In this document: positions 35,825 to 47,599 of the stretch, one piece after another
How the letters are laid out: each line of letters opens with the position of its first letter
How positions within the stretch are numbered: the stretch's first letter is position 1
Assembly (NCBI RefSeq): GCF_000143415.4
Contig: NW_003314266.1
Coordinates: 3,956,753 to 4,020,752 of the forward strand
Length of the DNA stretch: 64,000 nt
Direction: 5' to 3'
Origin: Selaginella moellendorffii
Taxonomy: Eukaryota; Streptophyta; Lycopodiopsida; Selaginellales; Selaginellaceae
The notes under the pieces: model-generated
What the model saw: the letters and a program-made list of their open reading frames with translations, nothing else
Database searches by the model: none
What the model was told of the DNA's origin: nothing
Translations under genes and position numbers: made by a program

Positions 35825-36915
35825 CAGTGTTTTATTTCGGCTGCCAAAAAGCCATTTAAAATGGCTTTTTGGCATAGAAAATGTTAAGCTTTTATACAAA
35901 TTAGTGTCATCTGAAAAGTCTATCGCCGACAGCAGCTAGGCCAACAATTTCCTTAAGCAGCCTAAAAATTTTAAAACGGCACGTGCGTGCCAACTTGATT
36001 ATGAATCAACAATGTTAATGTTAGGCAATTCATGAAAAATTTCAAGTGATGCTAGTTGTTGCTCTAAACTGCTAGTACTGGGCTGGTCCAAATCAGTTAA
36101 CAAACGGATTTTCCTTTTTTTGACTACAGTGGCACTCAAATCTCCCTCATTTAGATGTTTGCGCTTGAAAGGAGGAGGCATGGGAGATGCAGGTAAGATC
36201 TCCACACCAATTATCTGGTCCATGTCGTCCCTAGGACCACTAATCTCACTGTCATTGCATAGTATTGCATACTATCAACCTGGATAGAAGTAAACAAAGA
36301 AGCTTACCTCCCATGAGCTAACCTAAGACCAGAATCCTAGTTGAAGTCATCATCTTCATCTTCAGGCATGGAATCATCAGTGTAAACTTTCGCATAGGAC
36401 CTGAAACCTATGGTTGTGTGGCATGTGCCATTGTCTCCTACAACTAGAGAGTCGTTCTCTTTTGGAATATCAAATGCACCCAAACTAGGCCCCTCTTCGA
36501 TCACGGCTTCTTTTGAGTCTGCTCCTACAAATGGATTGATGGAGACTCCTACCTTGTTTGCCCTCCCATAGCCGCAGCTGCGGCCATGTTGTGCTACTGC
36601 AGTATATCGCCCTTGCTGCCCTGACATTGAAACAAAAAGGAGAGAGTGAGAGGACAGGAGAGAAATGGTGCTACTAGCCCTAAGGCTAAACCTTTTGTGT
36701 TGCTTCTCACCTAAGCTGAAGGAATTCAAACAACTTGCAAGTTGCTTGAATGAAAACCCTTGATCCATGTATGTCAGTAATAGCCCTGACAACCTGAATA
36801 TGCGTTGAATCGCCGTTGAATCTTTTCTCTAGTGGGGTTAAAGGTTCAAGGGTTATGCTTAATTAAACGGTCATAATTATTCAAAATGCCAAAAAGTAGT
36901 TTTGAATAAACCTTG
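35825..36915 (-). mobile_element. hAT copy II (recombinant, internally deleted)
   Basis: 1091 bp; left end CAGTGTTTTATTTCGG with left flank AGAAAAAC, right end followed by CCAACACC. The flanks therefore do not match each other: left is that of copy V, right that of copy I. A large internal deletion joins the tail region directly to the 5' region near 36475. Confidence 0.85.
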
Positions 36916-37525
36916 CCAACACCCATTTCTACACCATGGCAATCACATTCACAAGGGAGAACACTAGAGTAGATAGCAAAACCATGGGCTTTTGTTATTG
37001 CGTGGCAAGAGCAGTAGTAGGAGGCGCAGCTTGCTCCTCCAATTGTGGCTGCGAGATCTGGGCCGTCGGCAGTTGGATGGGGCCTGCTGCCCATTGACTA
37101 ACCCTTTCTTAGATAACTCGGATGAAAGTAACCAAGTGTAGCAATTCAGAGAATAGCCAATGGCACCAATACCCATTGCGAGAAGATCGTCCCAACACAG
37201 TCAACGAGTCCCAAGATCCATGGCCAGAGAACCTTACTAATTCATGGCGAGAATGCCTGTGCTAGGGAGGAGGCAAGAGTGAAACCTAAGGCTTCGACAC
37301 TAAGCCAAAACCACCGAGACTCTGTGATCTTGTCATTGCTCAACCTGCCGAGATCGAGATCGTGTGCCACCTCCTCTCACTTCATGGCCAAAGACATCGA
37401 TAACTGCCGCCTGCTGTTGAGAGATGGAAATTAGAAATGAATCTAGCAGGAAGGAAGCAAAGAAGAGCAACAACAATGCTGCCACCCTCATCCTTAGGGA
37501 TTCCACAAACAAGCTCTTTTTAAGA
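36916..37525 (-). pseudogene. Membrane-protein gene piece, copy G2
   Basis: Same sequence as G1 but with small indels; a GCGAGAGG to GTGAGAGG change near 37375 creates a stop in the reading frame. Shares this lesion with G4, so G2 and G4 descend from one damaged copy. Confidence 0.75.
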
Positions 37526-37860
37526 CAATAGAAGAACTAAACCAACAAAAGCATGCCCGTCTCTTTTATGTGTGTTTTGTCTCTATGGTCTCTTTTTTCC
37601 TTCTCTTGCAACATCATGCTCTCAATCTCTCGATCATAACGATCATTCTCTCCTTATCATGGCCCTGCTTATGGTCTTTCTTTTTCCTTATCTGGACGAG
37701 ATTGGAAAGCTCCAATGCTCAGCAATAGTTAGCAAAAACTGCAATGGAAATACTGGAAAAATGCTGTAGCTTTTCTAGTTGAGTGCTCTTTGTGGTTCTC
37801 TTTTACTTTACTCCTAGTTCCTCCAATGTAACTTTGATTGATGTGTGTCACAAGAAAAAC

Positions 37861-40070
37861 CAGTGTTTTATTTCGGCTGCCAAAAAGCCATTTAAAATGG
37901 CTTTTTGGCATAGAAAATGTTAAGCTTTTATACAAATTAGTATCATTTGAAAAGTCTATCATCGACAGCAACTAGGCTAACAATTTCCTTAAGCAGCCTA
38001 AAAATTAAAAAACGGCACATGAGTGCCAACTTGATTATGAATCAACAATGTTAATATTAGGCAATTCATGAAAAATTTCAAGTGATGCCAATTGTTGCTC
38101 TAAACTGCTAGTACTGGGCTGGTCCAAATCAGTTAACAAATGGATTTTCCTTTTTCTGACTACAATGGCACTCAAATCTCCCACATTTAGATGTTTGCGC
38201 TTGAAAGGAGGAGGCATGGGAGATGTAAGTAAGGTCTCCACACCAATTATCTGGTCCATGTCGTCCCTAGAGCCACTAATCTCACTGTCATTGCATAGTA
38301 TTGCATACTATCAACCTGGATAGAAGTAAACAAAGAAGCTTACCTCCCATGAGCTTAACCTAAGACCAGAATCCTGGTTGAAGTCATCATCTTCGACTTC
38401 AGGCATGGAATCATCAGTGTAAACTTTCGCATAGGACCTGAAACCTATGGTTGTGTGGCCTGTGCCATTGCCTCCTACAACTAGAGAGTCGTTCTCTTTT
38501 GGAATATCAAATTCTCCTCTAGTCCACGTTGCAGAGCTGCAAGAAGTTTTAGATTCCTTCCTATCCCAAATTTGATGGTTTTGGTAAATATGAACGAGCT
38601 TCTTAGCCTGCTCTGGATGCAGTCTACATATAGGCAAGTGACATCAATGTCAAACAAGTTCTTCATGTTTATAAATGAACAAAGGGCTTACTTGTTCTGC
38701 TTTAGTGTCAAGACATTGCTGTATGTACTAAAATTCCACTCAGCTGCAAAATTCAAAGTTGTCAAACCAAGAATATAGCATGCAAACCTCCAAAGCACTT
38801 CCCCTGAGTCACAGCTGAAGTTGACCGTAGAGGCCCAAACATGCCAAGGTGAATCTCCATCTTTGCCTTTCTCAAGCAATTCTTGTGCATCACGGCTGTT
38901 TGCAATGGAAAAGGGGGTAGTTCCATCGACATATGCAAAGTACTCTTGATTTAGATTGTGGGCATCTTTAACATTTGGATAGAAGCGATGTTGAACACGA
39001 CTAAATGCTGATGTTTCTTTCTGTCTATTCCTATCCTCCCTATAACACGGATTTACACACTAGGCTGCCCCAAACAAGTCACAGGATCTCATGTACTAAT
39101 CCTCCTGTTTCTCCAAAAAGTCTTCAATATTGTTCCTTGTTATAAACACAAACTCCTCACTGATCTCTTGTATTGGCCTACGACACAAACTTATGTCAGC
39201 AGTGTAGCAACCTATGTCCTCCTCCTTGTAGAAGCTGCAAAGATGCCTCCTAATCCCCATAGGTCCATTTCCCTTCACAGGAGCTTTGCATAAGACACAT
39301 CTAACCACTGCCTCCCAATTAGCTTTGTTGGTGCTGAAACATTGAGGATCCATCTCGGTGTTTTCCAAGTTCCTCTCCCTAAGTGCTAAAGGATCACAGA
39401 AGACATATTTCCAAACTATATCCGGAGGCCTACCAAGTCTGCCTCTGGCACTTGGAGGATGATGAGGGTTGGTCTCTTGCCCCTGGATCCCTCTCTGGTC
39501 TCCCTTACAACCTCGCCTTGTTCTCACAGTAGCACTATCCTCAACACCTGGCCAAGGGTTTACCCCATAGAACACAACAACTTGATCATCTACAGCCAAA
39601 GCAAGCCCCTCTCCGATGACGGCGTCTCCTAAGGCTACACCCAAACTAGGCCCCTCACCTATCATGGCTTCTCCCGAGTCTGCTCCTGCAGATGGATTGA
39701 TGGAGGCTCCTACCTTGTTCACCCTCCCACGGCACAACTGCAGCCACACTGTGCTGCTATAGTATTTCACCTTTGCCGCCTTGACATTGAAACAAAAAAG
39801 GAGAGGACAGGAGAGAAATGGTGCTACTAGCCCTAAGGCTAAACCTTTTGTGTTGCTTCTCACCCAAGCTGAAGGAATTCAAAGAACTCGCAAGTTTCTT
39901 GAATGAAAACCCTTGATCCATGTACGTCACTAATAGCTCTGACAACCTGAATATGCGTCAAATCGCCGTTGAATCTTTTTCTTTAGTGGGGTTAAAGGTT
40001 CAAGGGTTATGCTTAATTAAATGGTCATAATTATTCAAAATGCCAAAAAGTAGTTTTGAATAAAACTCTG
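37861..40070 (-). mobile_element. hAT copy III (recombinant)
   Basis: 2210 bp; left flank AGAAAAAC, right flank CCAAGACC, again a mismatched pair. Contains the C-terminal tail (38035-38259), dimerisation region (38480-38880) and a BED finger (about 39230-39330, CVLCKAPV...RRHLCSFY), with the transposase middle deleted near 39120. Confidence 0.86.
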
Positions 40071-40388
40071 CCAAGACCCATTTCTACACCATGGCAATCG
40101 CGTTTACAAAGGAGAACACTAAAGTAGATAGCAAAACCATGGGCTTCTGCTACTTTGTGGCAGGAGGAGCAACAAGAGGTGCAGCCTGCTCCTCTAGCTG
40201 CGGCTGCGGGATTTGGGCCGTCGGTAGCTAAATGGGGCCTGTTGCCCATCGACTAACCCTTTCCTAAATAACTCAGATGAAAGTAACCAAGTGCAATTGT
40301 TCAGAGAATAGCTAATGGCACCAATACCCATTGCGAGAAGATCGTCCTAATGTAGTCTCATGGCCCCGCTCACAGTCTCTCTTTTTTA
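40071..40388 (-). pseudogene. Membrane-protein gene piece, copy G3, truncated
   Basis: Follows the G1 pattern from CCAAGACCCATTTCTACACC to about 40360, then jumps to a few bases of the spacer (CATGGCCCCGCTCACAGTCT) and into hAT sequence at 40389. A deletion removed the G 5' part, most of the spacer and half of a hAT. Confidence 0.7.
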
Positions 40389-40845
40389 TGGTGTCTCCTG
40401 AGGCTGCACCCAAACTAGGCCCCTCTTCGATCACGGCTTCTTCTGAGTCTGCTCCTACAAATGGATTGATGGAGGCTCCTACCTTGTTTGCCCTCCCATA
40501 GCCGCAGCTGCGGCCATGCTGTGCTACTGCAGTATATCGCCCTTGCTGCCCTGACATTGAAACAAAAAGGAGAGAGTGAGAGGACAGGAGAGAAATGGTG
40601 CTACTAGCCCTAAGGCTAAACCTTTTGTGTTGCTTCTCACCTAAGCTGAAGGAATTCAAACAACTTGCAAGTTGCTTGAATGAAAACCCTTGATCCATGT
40701 ATGTTAGTAATAGCCCTGACAACCTGAATATGCGTTGAATCGCCGTTGAATCTTTTCTCTAGTGGGGTTAAAGGTTCAAGGGTTATGCTTAATTAAACGG
40801 TCATAATTATTCAAAATGCCAAAAAGTAGTTTTGAATAAACCTTG
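40389..40845 (-). mobile_element. hAT copy IV, right-end fragment
   Basis: 457-bp piece matching the right (5') end of copies II and III, followed by CCAACACC. The left end is missing. Confidence 0.8.
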
Positions 40846-41459
40846 CCAACACCCATTTCTACACCATGGCAATCACATTCACAAGGGAGAACACTAGAGT
40901 AGATAGCAAAACCATGGGCTTTTGTTATTGCGTGGCAAGAGCAGTAGTAGGAGGCGCAGCCTGCTCCTCCAATTGTGGCTGCGAGATCTGGGCTGTCGGC
41001 AGTTGGATGGGGCCTGCTGCCCATTGACTAACCCTTTCTTAGATAACTCGGATGAAAGTAACCAAGTGCAGCAATTCGGAGAATAGCCAATGGCACCAAT
41101 ACCCATTGCGAGAAGATCGTCCCAACACGGTCAACGAGTCCCAAGATCCATGGCCAGAGAACCTTACCAATCCATGGCGAGAATGCCTATGCTAGGGAGG
41201 AGGCAAGAGTGAAACCTAAGGCTTCGACACTGAGCCAAAACCACCGAGACTCTGTGATCTTGTCATTGCTCAACCTGCTGAGATCGAGATTGTGTGCCGC
41301 CTCCTCTCACTTCATGGCCAAAGACATCGATAACTGCCGCCTGCTGTTGAGAGATGGAAATCAGAAATGAATCCAGCAGGAAGGAAGCAAAGAAGAGCAA
41401 CAATAATGCTGCCACCCTCATCCTTAGGGATTCCACAAACAAGCTCTTTTTAAGATAAT
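40846..41459 (-). pseudogene. Membrane-protein gene piece, copy G4
   Basis: Nearly identical to G2 including the early stop. Followed to the right by the nearly full spacer. Confidence 0.75.
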
Positions 41460-42003
41460 GGAAGAACTAAACCAACAAAAGCATGCCCGTCTCTTTTATG
41501 TGTGTTTTGTCTCTATGGTCTCTTTTTTCCTTCTCTCGCAACATCATGCTCTCAATCTCTCAATCATGATGATCACTCTCTTTTTATCATGGCCTTGCTT
41601 ACGGTCTTTCTTTTTCCTTATCTGGACGAGATTGGAAAGCTCCAGTGCTTAGCAATGGTTTCGAAAACTGCAGTGAAAATCCCAGCAATGGTTAGCAAAA
41701 ACTGCAGTGGAAATACTGCAAAAATGCCATAGCTTTTCTAGCTAAACGCTCTTTGTGGTTCTCTTTTACTTTACTCCTAGTTCCTCCAATGCCAAGGAAA
41801 TCCAATCTCAAAAAGTGCCACAAATTTGAAGGTTTCATTGTGAACTTTTCTTTGCTACGTATGTGAAGGATAACTTACTGTGAAGGAACGGAAAGAGCAG
41901 TAACTGCATCAAGACCTGGTTTCACAATAGCTCAAGACTTTGCTTGTTCTTCGGTGGAGTGAAGGTTTCTATAACTTTGATTGATGTGCGTCACAAGAAA
42001 AAC
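41460..42003. repeat. Spacer of the amplified unit, copy 3
   Basis: Matches 35283-35824; ends with AGAAAAAC (41996-42003), the left target duplication of hAT copy V. Confidence 0.75.
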
Positions 42004-45000
42004 CAGTGTTTTATTTCGGCTGCGAAAAAGCCATTTGAAATGGCTTTTTGGCAGAGAAAATGTTAAGCTTTTATACAAATTAGTGTCATCTGAAAAGTCT
42101 ATCGCCGACAGCAGCCGAGCCAACAATTTCCTTAAGCAGCCTAAAAATTAAAAAACGGCACATGCGTGCCAACTTGATTATGAATCAACAATGTTAATGT
42201 TAGGCAATTCATGAAAAATTTCAAGTGATGCCAATTGTTGCTCTAAACTGCTAGTACTGGGCTGGTCCAAATCAGTTAACAAACGGATTTTCCTTTTTCT
42301 GACTACAATGGCACTCAAATCTCCCTCATTTAGATGTTTGCGCTTGAAAGGAGGAGGCATGGGAGATGCAAGTAAGGTCTCCACACCAATTATCTGGTCC
42401 ATGTCGTCCCTAGGGCCACTAATCTCATTGTCATTGCATAGTATTGCATGCTATCAACCTGGATAGAAGTAAATAAAGAAGCTTACTTCCCATGAGCTAA
42501 CCTAAGACCAGAATCCCGGTTGAAGTCATCATCTTCGTCTTCAAGCATGGAATCATCAATGTCAACTTCTGCATAGGACTTGAAACCTATGGTTGTGTGG
42601 CCTGTGCCATTGCCTCCTACAACTAGAGAGTCGTTCTCTTTTGGAATATCAAATTCTCCTCTAGTCCACGTTGCAGAGTTGCAAGAAGTTTTAGATTCCT
42701 TCCTATCCCAAATTCGATGGTTTTGTTAAATATGAACGAGCTTCTCAACCCGCTCTGGATGCAGTCTACATATAGGCAAGTGACACCAATGTCAAACAAG
42801 TTCTTCATGTTTATAAATGAACAAAGGGCTTACTTGTTCTGCTTTAGTGTCAAGATGTTGCTGTATGTACTAAAATTTTACTCAGCTGCAGAATTCAAAG
42901 TTGTTAAACCAATATAGCACGTAAACCTCCAAAGCACTTCCCTTGACTCATAGCTGAAACTGACCGCAGAGGCCCAAACATGCCAAGGTGAATCTCCATC
43001 CTTGCCTTTCTCAAGCAATTCTTGTGCATCACAGCTGTTTGCAATGGAAAAGGGGCTAGTTCCATTGACATATGCAAAGTATTCCTGATTTAGCTTGTGG
43101 GCATCTTCAACATTTGGATAGAAATGATGTCGAACACGATTGAATGCTGCTATTGCTTCCTATCTATTCCTATCCTCCCTCTAACGCAGATTTATACACC
43201 AAGCTGCCCCAAACAAGTCATAGGATCTCATGTACTGATCCTCCCATTTCTATAGAAAGTCTTCAAGCTGTTGTTTGTCCTCTGCATTGAAACCTGTAAC
43301 TGTTGCTATCTTGAACTTAAAAAAATGCCATGCTTGCCACACAAAGCCAATGTTTGAAACTGAGCGATCAAAGAACTTGATTGCCATCACCACCACCTCT
43401 ATCAACTGCATCACCTTCTCAACACCCGCCCAGAAATTAAAATCCTCCACTGCTGTCATGGCTTGGTTAGTAGTCTTTGTTGTTGTTGCAAGTTGGCTTC
43501 GTAGCCAATCTTTAAATCTAGTATTCCTAAACAACCTCTGCAATGCTCCACACTCTTCCCATAATCACCTGGGCATGTAATAATAGTTTCCAAACTTGTG
43601 AAAGAAACAAAAAAAGTGTTAAAGTCAGTAACAGACAATTACACAACTCTAATACTCACCGAGTAATGACAGGTCTGACGAATTGCCACTTAGGATGCTG
43701 AACTTGATAAAAAGCATGCACACGAGTGGAGTTCTTCACAAATTGAACTATACACTTCCCTATGTCTAGATATTGTTTGATGTTGTCCAAACCTGCCCAA
43801 GACATTAGTACAAGGTTCAGAGCATGACACTAACATGGAACACTCCACATATCTTCAAACTCAGTTTTGAATTTGCATCCAACAAGCCACATGTTGGCCG
43901 CATTGTCCGTTACTATTGATGATAATCCACACTTCCTCTCTATACGCCGCATTTGATCATGTAATATGTTCCACTACCAGGGATGTTGCTTTTGGCTACA
44001 TTTGCGTCATCAGCAAGTACCCGAGTATTTATAGCCAAAACCACACTCTTCAATTTGCTATACAAGATATCAACTGCATTGTAAAGCAAACAAGTTAATT
44101 GGACGTTACATGAAAAAACAACACATACCTAAAGATTCATAGCACTCAAATGAGCCACAAAAAAACTCTTCATGGTGTGCTGCATCAACGATCATAATAT
44201 TCTAAATATGCAACCCACTAACTGTCTTCCAACTGTCCATTACTAAGCAAGGCAGTCGTGGGCTGTACGCACCTGTAGCTTTCTCAAGTTGTTGATCAAT
44301 GCGCTCAACCGTTTCATGGTATATCTCATCCAAGAAGTCTTCACGCAAAGCCTTCAGCAAAGGCAAAGGAAACATGGAACCGCATTGGGCATGTCTACCA
44401 ACTACTAGGTTGAACGCTCTGGCCTTGATATAAACTCCCAATGCATACTCCTTCTACCATGCCCTAAGTTCTTCAAGGGTCAACACCCTTCCTGTGATTC
44501 CTTTGAGAGCTATTGTTTCCTGCAAGATACAATTTGTTGAACTTGTCTAAGGCGATGTAGTAGACACTATTATATCGATCTGATTCCTAGCTGCACGTAA
44601 ACCACCCACAGAGATGCAGCCAATTGTAGCTAACTCAGTCTCTCGAACCTGCTGCCACAACTGCTCTGCATCAACCTAGTCTTCACCCTCCAAACATTCT
44701 ATCCATTCCCATGCTTTGTTGTCGTTATCGCTCGGAAAGGCAAACATGTTCAATTTTGGCCTGTGTTCAATACTCCCACTAGCTTGAGGAGTTGATGTCG
44801 ATCCTCCAACATTGTAGGCATCTTCATCCAATTGCTGTGACCCTGAAACTCCTTGATTGCTGAACCATGTCATTCTACCACTGCCATGTTGTTTAAACTC
44901 CACAAGCTTGATGTTGTACGTCTCAATATTGTTCCTTGTTATAGACACAAACTCCTCACTGAACTCTTGTATTGGCCTGCAATGCAAACTTATGTCAGCA

Positions 45001-45856
45001 ATGTAGTAACCTATGTCCTCCTTCTCCTTGTAGAAGATACAAAGATGCCTCTTGATCCCCATAGGTCCAATTCCCTTCACGGGACCTTTGCATAAGACAC
45101 ACCTAACCACTGCCTCCCAACTAGCTTTGTCGGTGTTGAAACGTCAAGGATCTGCCTCGGTGTTTTCCAAGTTCCTCTCCCTGAGTGCTAAAGAGTCGTA
45201 GAAGATGTATTTCCAGACCATATCCGGAGGCCTACTAAGTCTACGTTTGGGACTCGGAGGATGATGAGGGTCTCCTGCCCTTGGATCCCTCTTTGCAGCC
45301 TCGCACTATTCTCACAGCAGCACTATCCTCAACACCTAGTCGAGGGTTTACCCCGTTGAACACGGCAACTTGATCTCCTGCAGTTGAAGTAGGCCCCTCT
45401 CTGATCACGGCATCTCCTAAGGCTGCACCCAAACCAGGCCCCTCTCCGATCATAGCTTCTCCCGAGTCTGCTCCTGCATATGGATTGATGGAGGCTCCTA
45501 CCTTGTTTGCCCTCCCACTGCCGCAGCCACGGCCACACTGTGCTGCTATAGTATATCACCCTTGCCACCCTGACATCAAAACAAAAAAGAGAGAGTGAGA
45601 GGACGGGAGAGAAATGGTGTTATTAACCCTAAGGCTAAACCTTTTGTGTTGCTTCTCACCCAAGCTAAAGGAATTCAAAAAACCCACAAGTTGCTTGAAT
45701 GGAAACCTTTGATCCATGTATGTCAATAATAACCCTAACAACCTGAATATGCATCAAATTGTTGTCGAATCTTTTTTCCAGTGGGGTTAGGGTTATACTT
45801 AATTAAACAGTCATAATTATTCAAAATGCTAAAAAGTAGCTTTGAATAAAACCCTG
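42004..45856 (-). mobile_element. hAT transposon copy V, longest (3853 bp)
   Basis: Left end CAGTGTTTTATTTCGG, right end GAATAAAACCCTG (imperfect terminal inverted repeats CAG.GTTTTATT), flanked by perfect 8-bp direct repeats AGAAAAAC at 41996-42003 and 45857-45864. This is a textbook hAT insertion. Just inside the left end is a hairpin-forming repeat (about 42021-42055) of GCCATTT/AAATGGC with CTTTTTGGCA; CCAAAAAG-like motifs recur near the right end. Confidence 0.92.
42178..45568 (-). pseudogene. hAT transposase (BED finger, DUF659, dimerisation region), broken
   Basis: In minus order: Gly/Ala-rich N-terminus (45241-45568), BED-type zinc finger (about 45010-45110, VRCVLCKGPV...GIKRHLCIFY), a DUF659-like middle with LVMDSWKTVSG (44202-44441) and WAGVEKVMQLIEVVVMAIKF (43250-43543), and the hAT C-terminal dimerisation motif (NFSTYSN-type, partly mutated near 42880). 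The tail is at 42178-42402. Stops and frameshifts separate these pieces, so it cannot supply transposase itself. Confidence 0.8.
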
Positions 45857-46049
45857 AGAAAAACATTCTTGCTAAAAGAACCAAGCACCAGAAAAGAAAA
45901 AGCAAAAACAAGCAGCAACATACCGTCCAAAAAGTGCTTGCACGCCTTCTAGGACCTCTACACTACACCATAGTGACGTTCGCAAGATCTCTATGTAGTA
46001 ACATGTGAGTGCAACCGAATGACAAAAAAATTAACAGCAGCATCACTAT

Positions 46050-47255
46050 TCAATTACCAGCAATATACTTTGTGCTGTGCAAAGCAAAAGAGCAAGCTAG
46101 CTCAGCTCGGAATCGCACAGATTGAGATGTTTTGATTTCACATGACTTCTCCCGAGAAGAGAATTTTAACATATAGAGCGCCGACCAGATCGATATAGAC
46201 AAACAAATACAGTACCTGTCACTGTAGCTACAAGTGTGGGTTTGAGAAGCACAAGGACCAATGAGCTCGTCCTCATGTTGTCTGAATATAAAAGTAATGT
46301 ACCTATAAGATGGAAGTGACAATCCATAATCCGTGTTCATCAGGATTTAAATCTCCGACAATTTCAGGCCTCACCCCTTAAAGTCCTTCCGGAAGAATCG
46401 ACCGCAAAACGAGGACCAAATGTGCGTCGAAACGGAATATGAGGATGCCCGTGTGGCCTGACAGAAACACAGCTTAAGGCAGCAGCATGATCAAGGAGTA
46501 CATACTTGATGTCAGAACTGTCGTCTCTCTCGGCTGGGAAGAATCCAGTCCACGTTTCCAGCATTTCCATTAAGGCTGCTGTGTCAGACACCACGACGTG
46601 CACGGTGCATCTGTCTGTTTCAACGGAAAACAATAACGAACTGTTAGAAACAGGAAACTTACCTGTATTTAAGTCGATGCTGTTCCTTAGAGAGTGTCAC
46701 AAATACGAGACAAGTAAAAAGTTAGCACCAATCCATGATAAAACGAGTTCATGATAAAAAACGAGATGCATACCTAGAGTACAGCTCTTGAAACAAGTGG
46801 ATAACACCACGAGCCTGTTGTGGCCAAGTGGAAGATGAATCGATCACACTTGAAGGATGTCGGCGAGAAAGCTCTAGCCATTTTCTGAAACAAAACCTTG
46901 TTAAGAAAAACTCTTAACTCCAAAGTAGATTTCGACTTTTTTTTATTTTTTATGACTGCATGTTTTGTAGCTTTAGAGTGTAGTCCCACAGTCCTCTGTA
47001 ACAATAACATTTGTAGCCATGCATGTTGTCCATGGAAGAGTTTTACCTTCTTTTTCCTTGGCTACCAAGCTCTTGAGCCACTGAACAATACGAAGACATG
47101 TTTGAGCAGTCTCATCGTTCCTTACAAACTCGGATGCCACCTGAGCTGATGTGGTTGCCTTCTGCCATGAAAACTTTTTTGTAAGTGAAAGCACAAAGGA
47201 TGAAGACATGCATATAAAATACCTGATTGTTTTCCATACTATCCTTAGAGACAAT
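46050..47255 (-). pseudogene. Nuclear pore protein NUP107-like fragment, degenerate
   Basis: Minus-strand exon-like pieces in the order of plant NUP107: SAQVASEFV then TAQTCLRIVQWLKSLVAKE (47050-47170); KWLELSRRHPSSVIDSSSTW with QQARGVIHLFQELYS (46780-46880); MEMLETWTGFFPAERDDSSD then, with a frame change, a RPHGHPH segment leading to FDAHLVLVLRSILP (46370-46620); and FRQHEDELIGPCASQTHT (46210-46300). NUP107 is a Y-complex scaffold nucleoporin. Long central parts are absent and frames change, so it is a truncated relic next to hAT copy V. Confidence 0.65.
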
Positions 47256-47284
47256 GCGGGTGAAAAGAGAAAACTTCAGGCTTC

Positions 47285-47425
47285 CATTCTGCCCTAAATA
47301 AAACCCTCAACCCTAGTACTAATAAATGTTGAGAGTGGGATTTGAACCTAGACCAATCTGCCAATTTATTTGTAAATTTTAAATTGACTAAATTGTTTAG
47401 TTTGCCTGAAATTTCCAGCAAACAC
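47285..47425 (-). repeat. SINE-like repeat with Pol III B box
   Basis: On minus, GGTCTAGGTTCAAATCCCACTC is a good tRNA-type B box, followed by a short AT-rich tail. No complete tRNA fold. It sits between the NUP107 and GCN1 relics. Confidence 0.35.
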
Positions 47426-47599
47426 CAAGGAAACAATACGACCCTTCCCACCTTGTACCAAGCAAATCACCTTAGAAAAAGAAACAAGTATTTAAAACTG
47501 TTAGATATGCTAGATCAACTCAAACACTTGTCCAATCCATCAAAGAAAATAAACTAGAATGGATACACTTGTGGACAAGTTGAGTATCATATATATTTC

